The notes: generated by a model from the letters alone, not told the origin. Numbered from the stretch's first letter, positions 20,109-33,196 are shown. The stretch: 64,000 nucleotides of DNA from Humulus lupulus (GCF_963169125.1 NC_084795.1:261077042-261141041), one strand, 5' to 3'. A program made the numbers and translations.

Positions 20109-21290
20109 CTTTGTAATACTCGCATGGTTGGTTCTTTAAGTGAATATCTTCTCAAGATCAAAACTATTTTTGATATTCTCGCCTCCATAGGCCATGTTAC
20201 TTCTTAACAAGATTAGATTGAAGTTATCTTTAATGGCTTACCCAAAGATTATGAAGTTTTCATTACCTCTATTAACACTTGAACTGATCCTTATACTATA
20301 GTTGGTATTGAAGCTCCCTTGATGGCCCAAGAAGTTTGGATTGACAAGGGAGCTAAGGAGCTGGACATTGCCACTACTGAGGCCAATATTTCTTGTTAGT
20401 CCCATCCGAATAACCTTCATCGAGGGTATCTAAATGGAGGTTCCCGTGGTGGCTACTCCAAAGGCAACTACCTACAATATGGGCATAATAATCCCTCATT
20501 TAGGCATTCACCCCCATTCAAAAACAAAAGTGGTCGTGGTTCCCCTTACACTACTCGTGGTACGCCTCCTTCTCCCTTCGAAAGTGCCAAAAGCTACCCA
20601 TGTGTTGGTCATGGTTCCTACAATTCTTAGGGTCAGAAATAATAACGTCAGCTCTGCCACAATCAAGATCATTATGTTAAAATCTGCTTCTACAAATTTG
20701 GCAAATCGTTCCATGGTCCTGAATCATTCCAGAACTTTCCTCGACTTCTTCGAGTGGTGATATGCAAGCAATGTTAGCTAATCCTGAAACAATATCCGAT
20801 GGCAGCTGGTATCCCTATTCTTGAGCTACTCATCACCTTACTCTGGATCACAACAACCTCATGTACACATTTGAATACTTTGGTGAAGAGAAGATTCACA
20901 TGGGTAATGGTATAGGTTTGGAAATTAAACATGTTGGGAAATCCTCATTTCACACTCCCCTGCACCATAAACACCTTTACTTACACAATTTACTACATGT
21001 ACCAACAATTACAAAAAATCTACTTAGTGTCTCTCAATTTGCACAAGATAACAATGTATTTTTTGAGTTTCAATCTAATTTTTGTTGTGTGAAGGACCCA
21101 GCTACAGGAGGACCTTACTGGTTGGGAGGCTCCACAAGGGTATCTATCGTTTTCATCCCACCCAGGTTGCTCTCATTGTCAGATTTTCACCACTCTTTTC
21201 ATCAGTTGGTTTCTCCTCCATTCCTCAGACAAATTTTCATAAAATTTTTGATGTTAAATACTTAGTAGTTCCATTTCTGTACCTCTTAGT
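20109..21290 (+). pseudogene. Ty1/copia gag and protease, decayed (first fragment)
   Basis: Translation gives a copia gag (UBN2-type) with 'TRMVGSLSEYLLKIKTIFD' (about 20125-20185) and 'IEVIFNGLPKDYEVFITSIN'. A zinc knuckle at about 20646-20690 keeps 'CHNQDHYVKIC' but has lost its first Cys (CGT). The protease motif DSGA is destroyed: 'YS*ATHHLTLDHNNL' at about 20812-20860. The pre-integrase region ('NLLSVSQFAQDNNV', about 21015-21055) follows, then a frameshift. Stops occur throughout. The frame is cut at 21290 by the solo LTR and resumes at 23389. Confidence 0.85.
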
Positions 21291-23383
21291 TGTTGCGAAT
21301 TGTGTCCTTAAAGAAATTGTAGTTGACAATAGTTTTAGTGAAATGAATAAATGAATTGAATTATTGTGTATATGTAGCTTATGTAATATATTATCGTTGA
21401 TAATATTAAGTAAATATCATAAAATTTCCAAGTTCATCTATGTGGTCTCAATCTCATATTGGTATAAGAGGATCAAGATTGAGATAATGGACTTAAATAG
21501 TTCGTAGTAAAATAAATTTGTGGAATCTTTAGATTAATTACTGCTAGTACGGTCCACTAGTATTATGAATACATGTGACCTAGATCCGGGTTACTAGTGT
21601 AGTATGACACTTTAGTGGAGATACTTTGCATACTGAGAGTATGTAGAACTAGACCAGATGTGATTTGATAATACTTGTTTAAATACTATTTCATAGTATT
21701 ATAAAACACATCAACGGATGATCATATACAAATTGATTTTAATCATGAAGTTACTATGAACTCCTATATATGTCATTTGATCCTTTGATTCGTGCGTTAT
21801 GGTTTGTCAGAATGACCAAGCTAAGAACTATTGTTTTGGGGACTCAATGATGTATATGGCTGGGGACATAGCTTAACAGATATGGAATTTATACCTTCTT
21901 ATAGATTGAATGATGGTTCCCTATTAGGTTGGCTTTTGGAACTGAAAAGGTTATTGACGTCAAATTTATAATCAGATTATGAATTAACCTTCACTAGTAA
22001 AGTCAATGGAACACTAGGAATCAAGATATAATTAAAAGGGTAAACTATAATTTTATTCCCACTTAATTATGAATCATCAATAGAGGATTAATCTGTATGT
22101 AATGATTATATCAATGGACACTTTATGGTTACAATAAAGTACTCAGTAAATGTATGTCTTTAATTCTCAAGAGTGCAATCTCATATTTATAGTGGAGTAC
22201 TCATGAGATTAATAAATATGATTATTGAATCAAAGAGTTTTGGTTAATAATCTTTTATTTATTGGAGCTTGGAATTATTTTTCCATAGGTCCCCAAGGTG
22301 GCTCTATCAACACTATTCAAGGTAAGAGTTTATAAAAGGATCAAACTATGAATGAGCTATTTGAGAGAATATTTATTCTTCGGGATAAAAATAAAATTGT
22401 GTGATAATTAAAGTTGCACAATATATTATTGCATTAATGCAATTTTTGAAATTGTGTGGAAATAAAAGAAATTGACATAAATCAATTATTTTATTTATTT
22501 GAGAAAGGATAAATATGGATAGTCAAAATTGGTTTAGATTATTATATTTATTTAATTAATAATAAGATGATAATAGAAATTCAAATTTTGAATATTGAAT
22601 TTAGAAATTTAATTTGTTATATTTTCCTTAAACAGATGATACCTTATTTGAATTTTTAATTGTTGATTAATTAAAATAAATATGCATGAAAAATCAAATC
22701 CCCTTATTTTAGGGAGGTGTTACACGCATAGGGCTTCCTGGACTGCCCTATGCGTGTACCACTACTGATAGTGATCAGTTATTGATTTTTTTATTTTATT
22801 TAATTAATAAATAAAACATTTTGAAAAAGGTTTTAAAATGATATGTAAGACTTTGTCTTTAATTATCATTTATTTAAGATGATCAATTTTATTTTATTAT
22901 TATTATTATTATTATGACAATAATACCTATATATTCTATATGATAGAAAATAGGAGGATATATAAGTTTTTGAAGACTCAGAAGAAAAAAAATGATCACA
23001 TTTTCTCACAAAAGATAAACCTTTCTCACTAGCCTATAAAAAATCTTATGTGTTGAGAATACTTTTGATTCACAAATTTGATTCTTGTTCTCTATGTGCC
23101 CACCCACATCTTGAGGTGTAGAGAACGTCTTGGAAGATCTTGGTGTGAGTACTCTAGCGAGGACAGGAAGATCAAAATATATACGAAAAGATTCAAGGAT
23201 TCTTGATAGGCTACAAGAGGTAAATCATTTTGTATTATTTTTTACATATACATATTTTTGTTGATTAACATATTGCATATTAAAAGATCCTCATATAATG
23301 TTGTTTATATGAAACAAAATTTATTGTATACAATACTACCATTACAACAAATTTCCGATGTGCACTAGGAATAGTTCCTAACG
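21291..23383 (+). mobile_element. Solo LTR (family A) inside copia, TSD TTAGT
   Basis: The LTR starts TGTTGCG at 21291 and ends CCTAACG at 23383, a decayed CA end. It is flanked by perfect TTAGT copies at 21286-21290 and 23384-23388. Removing one TSD and the insert restores 'VPLSAFSLWHNRLGHPS' in the copia pre-integrase domain, which validates the borders. The 2,093-bp body is AT-rich with no coding capacity and is homologous, in the opposite orientation, to 3059-4969. A 14-bp perfect hairpin lies at 22721-22758. Confidence 0.9.
22721..22758. repeat. 14-bp perfect hairpin in the solo LTR
   Basis: The arms TACACGCATAGGGC (22721-22734) and GCCCTATGCGTGTA (22745-22758) are exact reverse complements around a 10-base loop. 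A small second hairpin (ACTGAT / ATCAGT) follows near 22763-22780, so this LTR also has a hairpin pair. Confidence 0.9.
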
Positions 23384-23388
23384 TTAGT

Positions 23389-25535
23389 GCGTTTAGTCTA
23401 TGGCATAATCGTCTAGGACATCCTTCCAGAAAGATTGTGAAATATGTACTTAACTCTTGTAACATTGGTTTTCATAATAAAAATGCTTTAGATTCGTGCA
23501 ATGCTTGTTTTCTTGGCAAACATCATAAGCTAACCTTTCCACTTTCCACTACTGTCAATACAGAACCTTTACAACCCTTGCATTCAGATCTATGGGGTCC
23601 TGCTCTTGTAGCATCATCTAATGGATATAGATACTACATTAACTTCATAGATGCATTCTTTAGACACACTTGGATCTATTTATTTAAAACAAAAGATGAA
23701 GCATTACCCACATTTATCAAGTTTATAACTCAAGCAGAATTACAACTTGGTTGTCAAATAAAAGCCATTCAATCTGACTAGGGGGTGAGTATCATCTATT
23801 TGCAAATTTCCTAGACACCCATGGCATCACTCATAGACTTTCATTCCCACATACACATGAACAAAATGGAATTTCCGAGCATAAATATAGGCACATAGTG
23901 GAGACTGGCCCTACCTTGTTAGCTCAATCATCTATGCCATTAAAGTATCGGGATGAAGCCTTTAGGACTGCTATATTTTTTATTAATTGAATGTCCATAC
24001 CTATCCTTACTAATGTTTCTCCCATTAAAGTTTTGTTTCAGGTTAAACTAGATTATTCCAAGCTTAGAGTGTTTGGCTGCCTATGCTTTCCTAATCTAAG
24101 ACCTTATAACAAGAAAAAACTAAATTATAGGTCCACACCATGTACATTTCTTGGTTATAGTTTGACTCATAAAGGCTCAAGTGCCTCTCAAAGGAAGGTC
24201 GCCTATATATTTCTCGAGATGTATTATTTCAGGAAAATACCTTTCCTTTTGCCCCCTGTCCCATCACCCTCATCTCCGTAATCTGCACCACCAAAAATGC
24301 CATCTACCAAGCCCCTAATTCTGCCCTCTGTCCGCCCATCTCCTCACTCTACAGCAACTGCTTTTCCATCTCCGTTACCCACTCAACCTTCTCCTCAATC
24401 ACACATAGCCTCTGTATCCTCTATACCTCCGACGACCCAAACTTCCCACCATTTACAAGCTCCTACACCTTTACCTCACCATCAAAATGATGTTGCCCAA
24501 CATCCTTTAATTTCTAATTATGTTTCTAACAACAATCCTACTGTGAATATTACTAATGTTGTTACAGGTACAAACACAGACCAAATGGTTACTAGAGCTA
24601 AAGTTGGGATTCACAAGCCCAAAGTGTGCATTACCTTTGCAAAACCAATGGGTCTTAAAGATGCATTATAGACAACTCATTAAAATGATGCCATCACAGA
24701 TAAGTTTAATGCTTTACAAAAGAACTCTACTTGGTCTTTGGTGGACTTACCTACTACATGAACACCAATTGGTTGCAAATGAGTCTATAAAGTGAAAGAG
24801 CATCCTGATGGTACCATCCAAAAGTACAAGGCCCAACTTGTTGCTAAAGGATTCCATCAACAACAAGGTTTTGAGTACAATGAATCATTTAGTCCAATTG
24901 TAAAGTCGGTTACAATTCGAGTTGTGTTGACTATTTCTCTCTCAAAAGGATGGTGTATTCGACAACTAGATGTGAATAATTCTTTCCTCAATAGTGATTT
25001 CCAAGAGGAAGTCTATATGACTCAACCACCGGGTTTTGAAGATAAGCTACATCCCACTAAAGTTTGTTGATTACACAAAGCAATATATTGTATTAAACAA
25101 GATCCACATGCTTTATTTGAGAAACTCTCTACTGCATTGTTCAACTACAGTTTTGTATCTACTAAAACTGACTCCTCTCTTTTCTTTTTTTTGGTGCTAA
25201 ATCCACCCATTGCACCTATGTTCTTGTCTATGTTAATGATATTTTGATAATGGGCAACTCTGACATCTTCATATCTCAACTAGTTTCTGGTCTGAACTCC
25301 TCCTTTGCTCTCAAAGACTTGGGTCATGTCAACTATTTTTTGGGCATTCATGTGAGTGCGACCTCTACTGGTTTTCACTTGCACAGAGGAAGTATCTCCA
25401 AAATCTTATTTGTAGAGCTCATATGAAGAATGCTAAACCAATTGATACTCCTATGAATGTTTGTTTGAAGCTCTCAAACTATGACAGTGATCCTGTCGAA
25501 GATGCTACTTTGTATAGGTTTATTGTCAGTGCTTT
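23389..25535 (+). pseudogene. Ty1/copia integrase and reverse transcriptase, decayed (second fragment)
   Basis: The fragment opens with the pre-integrase finger 'LWHNRLGHPSRKIVKY' (about 23398-23445) and 'CNACFLGKHHKLTF'. Integrase core has 'LHSDLWGPALVASSNGYRY' (about 23580-23635); the second catalytic region reads 'IQSD' then TAG at 23779, where the family has Trp. A Pro/Ser-rich linker covers 24245-24480. Reverse transcriptase starts '[20 protein letters not shown]' and has '[19 protein letters not shown]'. The catalytic YVDD is YVND at about 25229-25240. Several frameshifts and stops follow. It is cut at 25535 by G2, and the frame continues at 39444. Confidence 0.9.
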
Positions 25536-26491
25536 TGTAATGATCCAAATTTCTTAAAAAGGCTTAGGGCCTTGATTAAGGGGCCATGATGGAAATTTTG
25601 GAATTATGTGATATTTATGTGTATCATTATGTGATTATGTGAGTTATATCATAATATGACTTCATATGCATGTTTAGGTGTATTAAATATGCATGTGAAC
25701 CCATTTCTGATTAATTGGGTGATTTTCATATTTTTCCCATTTCGGGTATATTTGGCATATATGTGATATATGTGTGGTGCTTCATTATTATTTGGTTATG
25801 CTAGGGTTACTCAGCACGAGACGATCGTAGGAGGCAAGCTAGTGGGAAAGTCACAACGAGATTCATGCTTGACTCGGAGTGAGTCAAGGGGTATTTTGGG
25901 TATTTAGCATATTACCGGGATATTGGGTAGTGGGAATAAGTATTTGATGATAAATTGGGAGTTAGTGAGACCAGGGGAAATTTTGGGAATTTTGACTATT
26001 TTACCCCAGGGGGCGTTTTCAGGACCCCGATCATTAGGATTTGCTTGAGGCTACTTAAGCTTGAAGTAACCTGTTAGAAACATAAAAAGAACGTTCAAAA
26101 CATTCTCTCTTCCTCTCGTTCCCTTTTCATCACTCGATCACATATTCGAAGGAAACTTGAGTTTAAGACTCAGATTCAAGTGAGGATCGAAGCATACCGA
26201 TTCTAGGGAAGATTTGAAGCTTATTAGCCAGAGGATTTAGCTGGGAAACAACTTAATCAGAGGTAATCCAAGTTTTAATTTCTTAGTTTTTAAAGTTTTT
26301 AAGCTTAGATTGGATTTTATGTTTTGATGAGTTTTTGGATGAATTGAAGCTTGAGTTATTTTGGTTTTGGGAGATCAGGATGTTTGGGAACTTTAATTTT
26401 GAGATTTGGATATGTTGGGGTCAGATTTGGAGCTTTGAAGCTTTAAGAACACGAAGAGAAAAGCCCATAAATTTGAAGTTCTGGTTTGGGC

Positions 26492-26521
26492 GCTGTAGCG
26501 CTAGGTTAGTAGCGCTACAGC
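26492..26521. repeat. 12-bp perfect hairpin in G2 5' LTR
   Basis: GCTGTAGCGCTA (26492-26503) and TAGCGCTACAGC (26510-26521) are exact reverse complements around GGTTAG. The 3' LTR copy (about 37554-37590) has different bases in both arms yet still folds, with G-T pairs. Confidence 0.8.
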
Positions 26522-27704
26522 ACTAGGTGCTCTGTTTTGGGGGTTTTGAGTCTGCTTGTAGCGTTGTAGCGCCCAAAGGTAGCACTGGCGCTACAGCACT
26601 ACACAACCTTCAAATTTTGGTTTTTGGTACTTTTTGGGGTTTTGACACGAGGGCTCGGGGGATGATGCCACCACCCTGTTTGGTGGAATTGGAGGTCCCG
26701 AGAGCGCAGGATTGGTCCCAGGATTGGGTTTTTGGAAACACCATTTATGGCTGTGACTAAGTTATCGTTAGGGGATTGGAAACAAGATCGTGCTCGAGAG
26801 TTGTTCATTGGTAACATGTGCTTGGACCAAAGGTAAGATAATTATACCCAATATGTGATGCATGTGATGCATAAGATACATGAGAATAGGGCATGGCATG
26901 TGTAACGCCCTACTTCCTTAGAGCCATTACTAAGTGATTTATAAATGTGCCATTAGCTCGCTAATCGAGGTTTAAGACTAGAAAGTGTGTTCGGATAAAA
27001 ATAAAGACTCATTTAATAAACATTAAGTATAAAAAGTTGGTCTTTTATTGAAATTCGTAAAAATATTACATTGGGATCCCAAAACAATGTTTGGAAATGC
27101 AGTCACAAACCAAACATATAGTATAGTCGACCTAAGCGAAAAAACCGAACATTTATCACGTGTTCCTTAAAATACCCCAACCGTGGTGGCCAGGTAGGCC
27201 AAACATGTACACACCGTTCCATGTCCTCCAACTCATGGTTGTAAGATCCAGCTCTTACCTGCACCACAGAGCACTCATGAGCCAAGGCCTAGCAAGAGAA
27301 CTTCAAACATATCATGCAATAAAAATATATCTCAACAAACCATACTCAATCAGAGCAACAAATAGATACCAGACCCTACTAGCATGCTCAAAGACACAAC
27401 ATCTAAACAAGCTCAAAAGCATAATAGCATAACAGCCTATTAATACAACGGTGCAATAACACATTAGCACTATAACCAGACAATGTAGTAATGCAACAGT
27501 ATATTCACATAGCAGTTCAATACAAACATAGCATATAATAAAGCAGCCAACAGGCTAAACACATAGCGGCCATGCCGTCCCAAGCGCTTTACCAAGCCCT
27601 GGGTTCGCGGTTCACACTGTGAGGATATCCCAGGTATCCTTTAGGGTATCGCCCTGACAACTCGCACTCTGCGTGCTAACGCTGCTCCCTGCCCCTTGCT
27701 GTTA

Positions 27705-27848
27705 CTCGGCTCTTGTCGCTTCCGGCTCTTGCCGATCCCGGCTCTTGCCTCTCCCAGCTTCTGTCGCTCCCGGCCTTTATCGCTTCTGGCTCTTGCTGAC
27801 CCCGACTGTTGCCTCTCCCGGCTTCTGCTGCTCCCGGCTCTTGCCGAT
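27705..27848. repeat. 16-bp minisatellite, 9 units
   Basis: Nine consecutive 16-bp units with consensus 'cccggctcttgccgat' fill exactly 144 bases. Units vary at a few positions. Related LTRs lack this array. The minus-strand open frame across it is a by-product. Confidence 0.9.
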
Positions 27849-28356
27849 CAGTCACATGCACATATATGACATAGCAAACTACAAACAATACACACAGTAC
27901 AACACGCCACATAGCTCTACGGGTACAAACAGTTCTCTTACCTGATGTCCCGAGCTAATAATCCAAAGTGATCTCGAGCACGATCCTAATCCCGAGCTTG
28001 AGCAGTAAGACCTAGTCACAGCGCATCAACAATAACCATCCATCAAGTTATATTCCAACAAATAACTTTGGGATATAATTATAGCCTCCGGGACCTTGGA
28101 TTCTACCAATCCGAGTGATAAAATCCATCACGAGCCTTAACAATTGGGTTCCCAAGCCAAAACCCTACAAAACAGCTAACACTTTGAACTAAGGTCGCGA
28201 CCCAACCCCTTAAGGGTCGTGACATGCCTCAAAACAGAGGCAAAACGCCTCCCTGCAAGAAGACACGGGCCGCGGCATGCTTAGCCAAGTGTTGTGGCAG
28301 CCTCAAGAACAGAGGCCTCCCCAGACCTCACGCACACACGGGTCGCGACATGCCCA

Positions 28357-30214
28357 TGTTGGAAAAAGCTTATACAAGATCTTTATTTATTTTCATGTAT
28401 ATCTAATATTAAACAAATTAATACAAGATAGCCTAAAACATGTTTCTAAAATTGAATTCAAAGAGAAATAAATAATATAATACTTACAGTATACGCAGCG
28501 GAATTAAGAGTCCTTCCTTCAGTTTCTCTAACTCTTGTATCCTTTCTATCGCAGAGTATTATCAAGAAACTGAACCGATCTTCTATTTTCTTCACAATCT
28601 TCCAATGTATCCTTAGAACCACCTAGACTAGTGTGGGCAATTCTCAACACATGAGATAGATATAGAGAGAAGAAGAGAAAATAACAAAGAGGCTTAGAAA
28701 AGGACTTGTATTTAGATAGAATCTAAAACTATCAGAAAATCTGACTTGTGACTTATCTGTCGTCTCTCAAATCTTCTCTCTAAGAACTCCTTTTATAGAC
28801 TCAATTAGGCCATTTAATTTAATTAAAAAATCAATAAAATAACAGCCATTTTGAAGCCCTAGGTCGAAATTATCATGGGCTATAGGCCCGTGAAATTTCC
28901 CATTTGATTATAAGCCCATTGGACTTAAAATCAAGGTATGTATTATTTTCTATTGATTTAATTAATTAAATAATTATTTAAATCCTTTATCAAATTAATT
29001 ATTTATAATTTGAACCTTGATTTAAATTTATTTATTAATTTAGATACCAATTTATCTTAATTAATAAATCTGCCATAATTTCTCTTTTCTTCTCAAAATT
29101 ACACAACTCTGTGAAACTATCCAAAATTGACCTGGTCAACTTTGGTAATTCTAATTGATAATTAAATCAATTAATTGAGACTATCTAGATGATTTTATCC
29201 AAGGTACAATGGGGACCATGGGCCTATGAAATCAAGCTCCAATAAGTTATCATAAATCTAACAAATAAATTTACTAACTTATTAATTCCTCGTGACTCCA
29301 CTATAGACTTGGAATTGCACTCTTGAATTCATAGAACGCTCTATAACAAATATAGATACGCTATTAATTATCCATTGTTACAACCATAATTTTCACTCAA
29401 TCCTCTATAGACGGTCTACAATGAGATAGGACTAAAATACTGTTTTACCCCTCATTGTATTTTATCCTTAAAACACTTAGTTCCTTGTAAATGATATTTC
29501 AGTAAACTAATTTAATTACTGAAATGAGATCTCTATCATTTATCACCTTGAACCAAAATAAAAGGAAACCATCGTTTCACTTCTTCATCAGAAGCTATAG
29601 ATGTTCATATCTATGATTAACACTCCCACTCAATTATACTACTGAGTTCCCAAGATGTAAGTATGGGCTAGTCCGTAGGGTAAGCTGGTAACGAACAAGT
29701 CAAAGAACTCAAATAATATAATCAATTAGAATACTAACCACTCAGAATTGAGATTGAATTGACCTATGGTCAACTATATGATATGACTAGAATAGATAAT
29801 AACGGTATGTTTACTTATCTTATCAACTGTCAATATCGGTCCAGTCCGATGTAACAAATACATTCGATCTTATCTACTTTGCTAATGTTCTGGAAAGAAC
29901 ATAACACTGTAATGTGTAAGTAGATCATATCGTAGATTGTCAAGTCAGTGTAAATCCGGTGCACTGACTAATCTTAGGACTAACTTATTTTGAACATATA
30001 ATCATATTTATATTCTACTGTGATTACGTCACTATAAATAAGATTAGCTATATGCTCGGGATTTAATAGAAGTTTATATTAAACAAATAATCATGAAAAT
30101 AAAACATGTGAGCAAAGTGATTGACCAAGTCAAAAAATGATTTCTATTATTTTATTGATAATAAAATGAGATTACAAAGAATTTGGGTTTTAATTAGGGC
30201 ATAAAACCCCAACA
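28357..30214 (-). mobile_element. Solo LTR (family A) nested in the reversed gypsy LTR, TSD GCCCA
   Basis: The LTR starts TGTTGGAAAAAG at 28357 and ends ACCCCAACA at 30214, with perfect TSD GCCCA at 28352-28356 and 30215-30219. At 1,858 bp and with no internal region, it is the innermost level of the stack: copia, then G2, then gypsy LTR, then this LTR. Its 28490-28830 part is nearly identical to 21-345 of the window. A short hairpin (CATGGGC / GCCCGTG, 28874-28892) occupies the region where the other family members carry theirs. Confidence 0.95.
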
Positions 30215-31773
30215 GCCCAGCCCTGAACCGCGGCTCGCACCTCCAAACCCATAAAATCTCCATTTTTCCCTGAATTTCCTTCGAGCCAATCCTTCTAAAA
30301 TCATCCCAACTCAACATCTAAACCCAAAATTAGGCTTGGACTTCCCTACCACACCATCTAAGCTCCACAACAAGTCCAAAACAACCATATAAACTCAGCA
30401 CATAACCAAACTTAACTCAAGAATCTAATTCACATGCAACTTACAATTCTAACTATAATTCAATAGAAACTCAAGGGATTTTAGTGCTAGGCTCCTTACC
30501 TCAGCTGATGAATTTAAGCTTACACTTGCTCTTCAACTCCCAAAGCTCACTCCTTCCAAGCTCTAAGCCTTAGACTTCTGGTCTAGAATCTCTCAAAATC
30601 ATGCACCAAGGAGAAAATGTTGAACTGACCAAGAGATGAGAAGCATAGAATTTATTTCCTTTACTTAGTTCCAGCAGTTTCTCAAGTCATCTAAATCAAA
30701 TAATACCCCTGCTAAATGACCAAACCGCCCCTTAAGCTTAACCTCTATCCATAAGTGTCCTAAGGGCAATTTAGTCATCTGCCAAATCCTGTTAAGTCCT
30801 CGAGTTTTCCTATAAATTTCCATTTAATCCCAACATATCCAAATCATTACTAAATTACACCCGATACTTAATAAATCCCAAACTCATCTTATATCCCCAA
30901 AATATCGCTAGGCTCCTCCCGAGCCGGGTATACGACCTCGTTGTGACTTTCTAGCTAAACCACTCCCTAAGATCGTCTCGGATCACGCATCTCAAATATA
31001 TCCCCATAACACTGGGGTCTCACTCACAACACATGCGTATTTACATTTATGCCCCCCAAAAGGCCAAAATTACAAACACACCCCTATTCACAGAAATGGG
31101 CCCCACATGCATATTTAATACACACAATCATGCATGTCCAATCACATAATTACCAAATTCACATAATATCATAATTAAATCAATTATTTCCCTCCTGGCA
31201 CACTAATCAAGGTCCTAAACCTTATTAGCAAATTTGGGACGCTACAACATGAATGTTGAATATGAGATAGATCAGAGCTTGAGTCTCTGTATTTGTGCAT
31301 GATTATAATTATGCTTCTAATTATTGATTAAGCATGTTAAATACCTTATATCTGAATATTTGACATATGATACATGTCTGCTTGCATTACCTCATTGAGG
31401 AAGCATTGAATTATTAGTCAAGGAACGACAATGGTGTCAATATTGATTGTGAAGCTATGACTCATTAGTCAAGTTCGGCAGTATTACTGAGAACTGGTCG
31501 TATGGTATTGGCTTATGAGTCAAGAACGTATTAGCATGTTTAACGCAAGCCGAGAAGATTAAATATAATTGACATAAGCATTATCATCATAAGCATGAAA
31601 TGCTTGATCGACCTTAAGTTCGATGAAAACAAAAGCGCTTGTCTAGTCTAAAGGCCAGTTACTTAGAGCCAGGTCCAAAAGGCTCAAGTGACTGCAACGT
31701 CGCATGGCTGTGGGTGTTGAGACCAAGTTTTTGACTCATTCATTAGTCACTTATCTGATTGGGTCCATAGCCC

Positions 31774-32218
31774 AAAGTGTGACTCATTACTCACCTATAC
31801 AGAGTGTGACTCATTAGTCACCTATTCAGAGTGTGACTCATTAGTCATCTATACAGAGATAGACTTATCAGTATCTACATAAGGATAGACTTATTAGTCA
31901 CCTACATAGAGATAGACTTATTAGTCATCTATACAGAGATAGACTTATTATTCATCTATACAGAGAGATAAGCTTATTATTCATCTATACAGAGATAGAC
32001 TTATCAGTCATCTACATAGAGATAGACTTATTAGTCATCTATATAGAGATAGACTTATTAGTCATCTATGTAGAGATAGACTTATCTGTCATCTACAAAA
32101 GGATAGACTTATTAGTCATCTATACAGAGTGTGACTTATTAGTCGTCTACTCAGAGAAAGACTTATTAATCGTCTGCCTCAGAGCGAGAGACTTATTAGT
32201 CATCTACTCAGAGAACGG
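31774..32218. repeat. 27-bp tandem array in G2 5' LTR
   Basis: About 16 units of 27 bp. Early units read 'agagtgtgactcattagtca' plus 'cctatac', with the inverted repeat GTGACT-catt-AGTCAC (for example 31806-31821) and a TGACTCA core. Later units drift to 'agagatagacttattagtcatc'. The same array lies in the 3' LTR (38461-38925). Confidence 0.9.
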
Positions 32219-32348
32219 GACTCCACAAACATTTATTTGGAGTTGTTTGCATGCATCAGTAGGGTTATTACTGCTAGGCATGCCTATTACGATTAAGTAA
32301 CATGTTATTACTTGTTCATGAGCATATTGAGTTTTCTTGCTGAGCTTC

Positions 32349-32385
32349 GGCTCACAGGTGCTATGTGGTGCAGGTAAAGGTAAAA
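32349..32385 (+). promoter_or_regulatory. Conserved LTR block with splice-donor-like core
   Basis: The block 'ggctcacaggtgctatgtgg' continues into 'tgcaggtaaagg'. It is present at 6945-6979, 39056-39092 and, in reverse, about 27251-27283. CAG/GTAAAG matches a plant 5' splice site. The surrounding LTR sequence has diverged far more than this block. Confidence 0.5.
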
Positions 32386-32736
32386 GAAAGATGGACCATC
32401 CTTGAGTTGGAGATCTGAGGTGACAATGTGTACATATGATGCTGCTCGACCACCACGGCTGAGGGTTTAAAGAGGAACTAGGTATAAACCCTATTTTTCT
32501 GCTTAGGTTGGTTGGGTTGTAAATATTTTATTGTAATTAACCTTTAAAATATATTTTTGGGATCCCATTGTATATAGTAAACGTTTTAGTGAAACCTTGT
32601 ATCTTAACCAAAAATTTTGACCCTAAACCGTAATCGAACTTAGTTACACGATTATGGCCAAATGACTCAATTAGCGAGTATATCACTATTTAAATGCACA
32701 TCGTAACGGTCCCTGGGTAGCAGAGCATTACAAACT

Positions 32737-32748
32737 TGGTATCAGAGC
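32737..32748 (+). promoter_or_regulatory. Primer-binding site of G2 (initiator tRNA-Met)
   Basis: TGGTATCAGAGC lies four bases after the 5' LTR end (32732). This is the well-known complement of the plant initiator tRNA-Met 3' end and fixes the LTR border. Confidence 0.9.
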
Positions 32749-33196
32749 GAGCCAAGGTTAAGGGTTCCTGAAGACAAGTTGGGCATGTACACTCGTCACT
32801 AAAGATAGCTTCACTCAGGGTGTGGTAACTATTTATGTGCTTATGTGTTTAATAGCTTAAATAGAATGTAAATGCTTTATCTGCATATTGTACTAGGGAG
32901 CATGAGATTCTGATAGAGCCTAGTTCTTGACTATTAATATGATTATATGATTACATGCTCCATGAATATATATATATATATATGAATGTGATAATTGCAT
33001 GCTGGAGTTGGAAGCATGGTGTGTATGTTGGAAGAGCAGGGGTTATGAATTGATGAACAAATGCTATGGGCATGTTTTTATCACTGCAGTGGTTTATGGA
33101 TGTAGTGTGGTATGATTGTTCCTGTGGGGAAGGCTTTTGAATATGCTCATCATGTTTAATGGGTCAAGTTATTGACTGCATATTCAATCAGCAGGT

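Larger units (their letters stand above)
26901..31246 (-). mobile_element. Reversed gypsy solo LTR inside G2 5' LTR
   Basis: On the plus strand it runs TGTAACGCCC (26901) to GCTACA (31246). On the minus strand it starts TGTAGCGTCCCAAATTTGC, like the LTR at 5053. Flanks are GCATG (26896-26900) and ACATG (31247-31251), a TSD with one change. The intact G2 3' LTR confirms the insertion point. Without the nested LTR at 28357-30219 it is about 2,483 bp. The conserved 'gtggtgcaggtaa' block lies at about 27251-27283 in reverse, and a 16-bp minisatellite at 27705-27848. No coding sequence. Confidence 0.9.
25536..32732 (+). repeat. G2 5' LTR (interrupted at 26901-31251)
   Basis: The LTR consists of 25536-26900 plus 31252-32732, about 2,846 bp once the insertion is removed, against 2,827 bp for the 3' LTR. 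The sequence on either side of the insertion matches 36612-39438. The 3' LTR reads straight through the insertion point ('ggcatggcatgaatgttg' at 37929-37946), giving an empty-site control. Confidence 0.9.

Noticed and set aside
31774..32218. CRISPR-like regular repeats
   Set aside because: Units abut with no unique spacers, drift gradually and recur in the other LTR; this is a minisatellite in a plant LTR.
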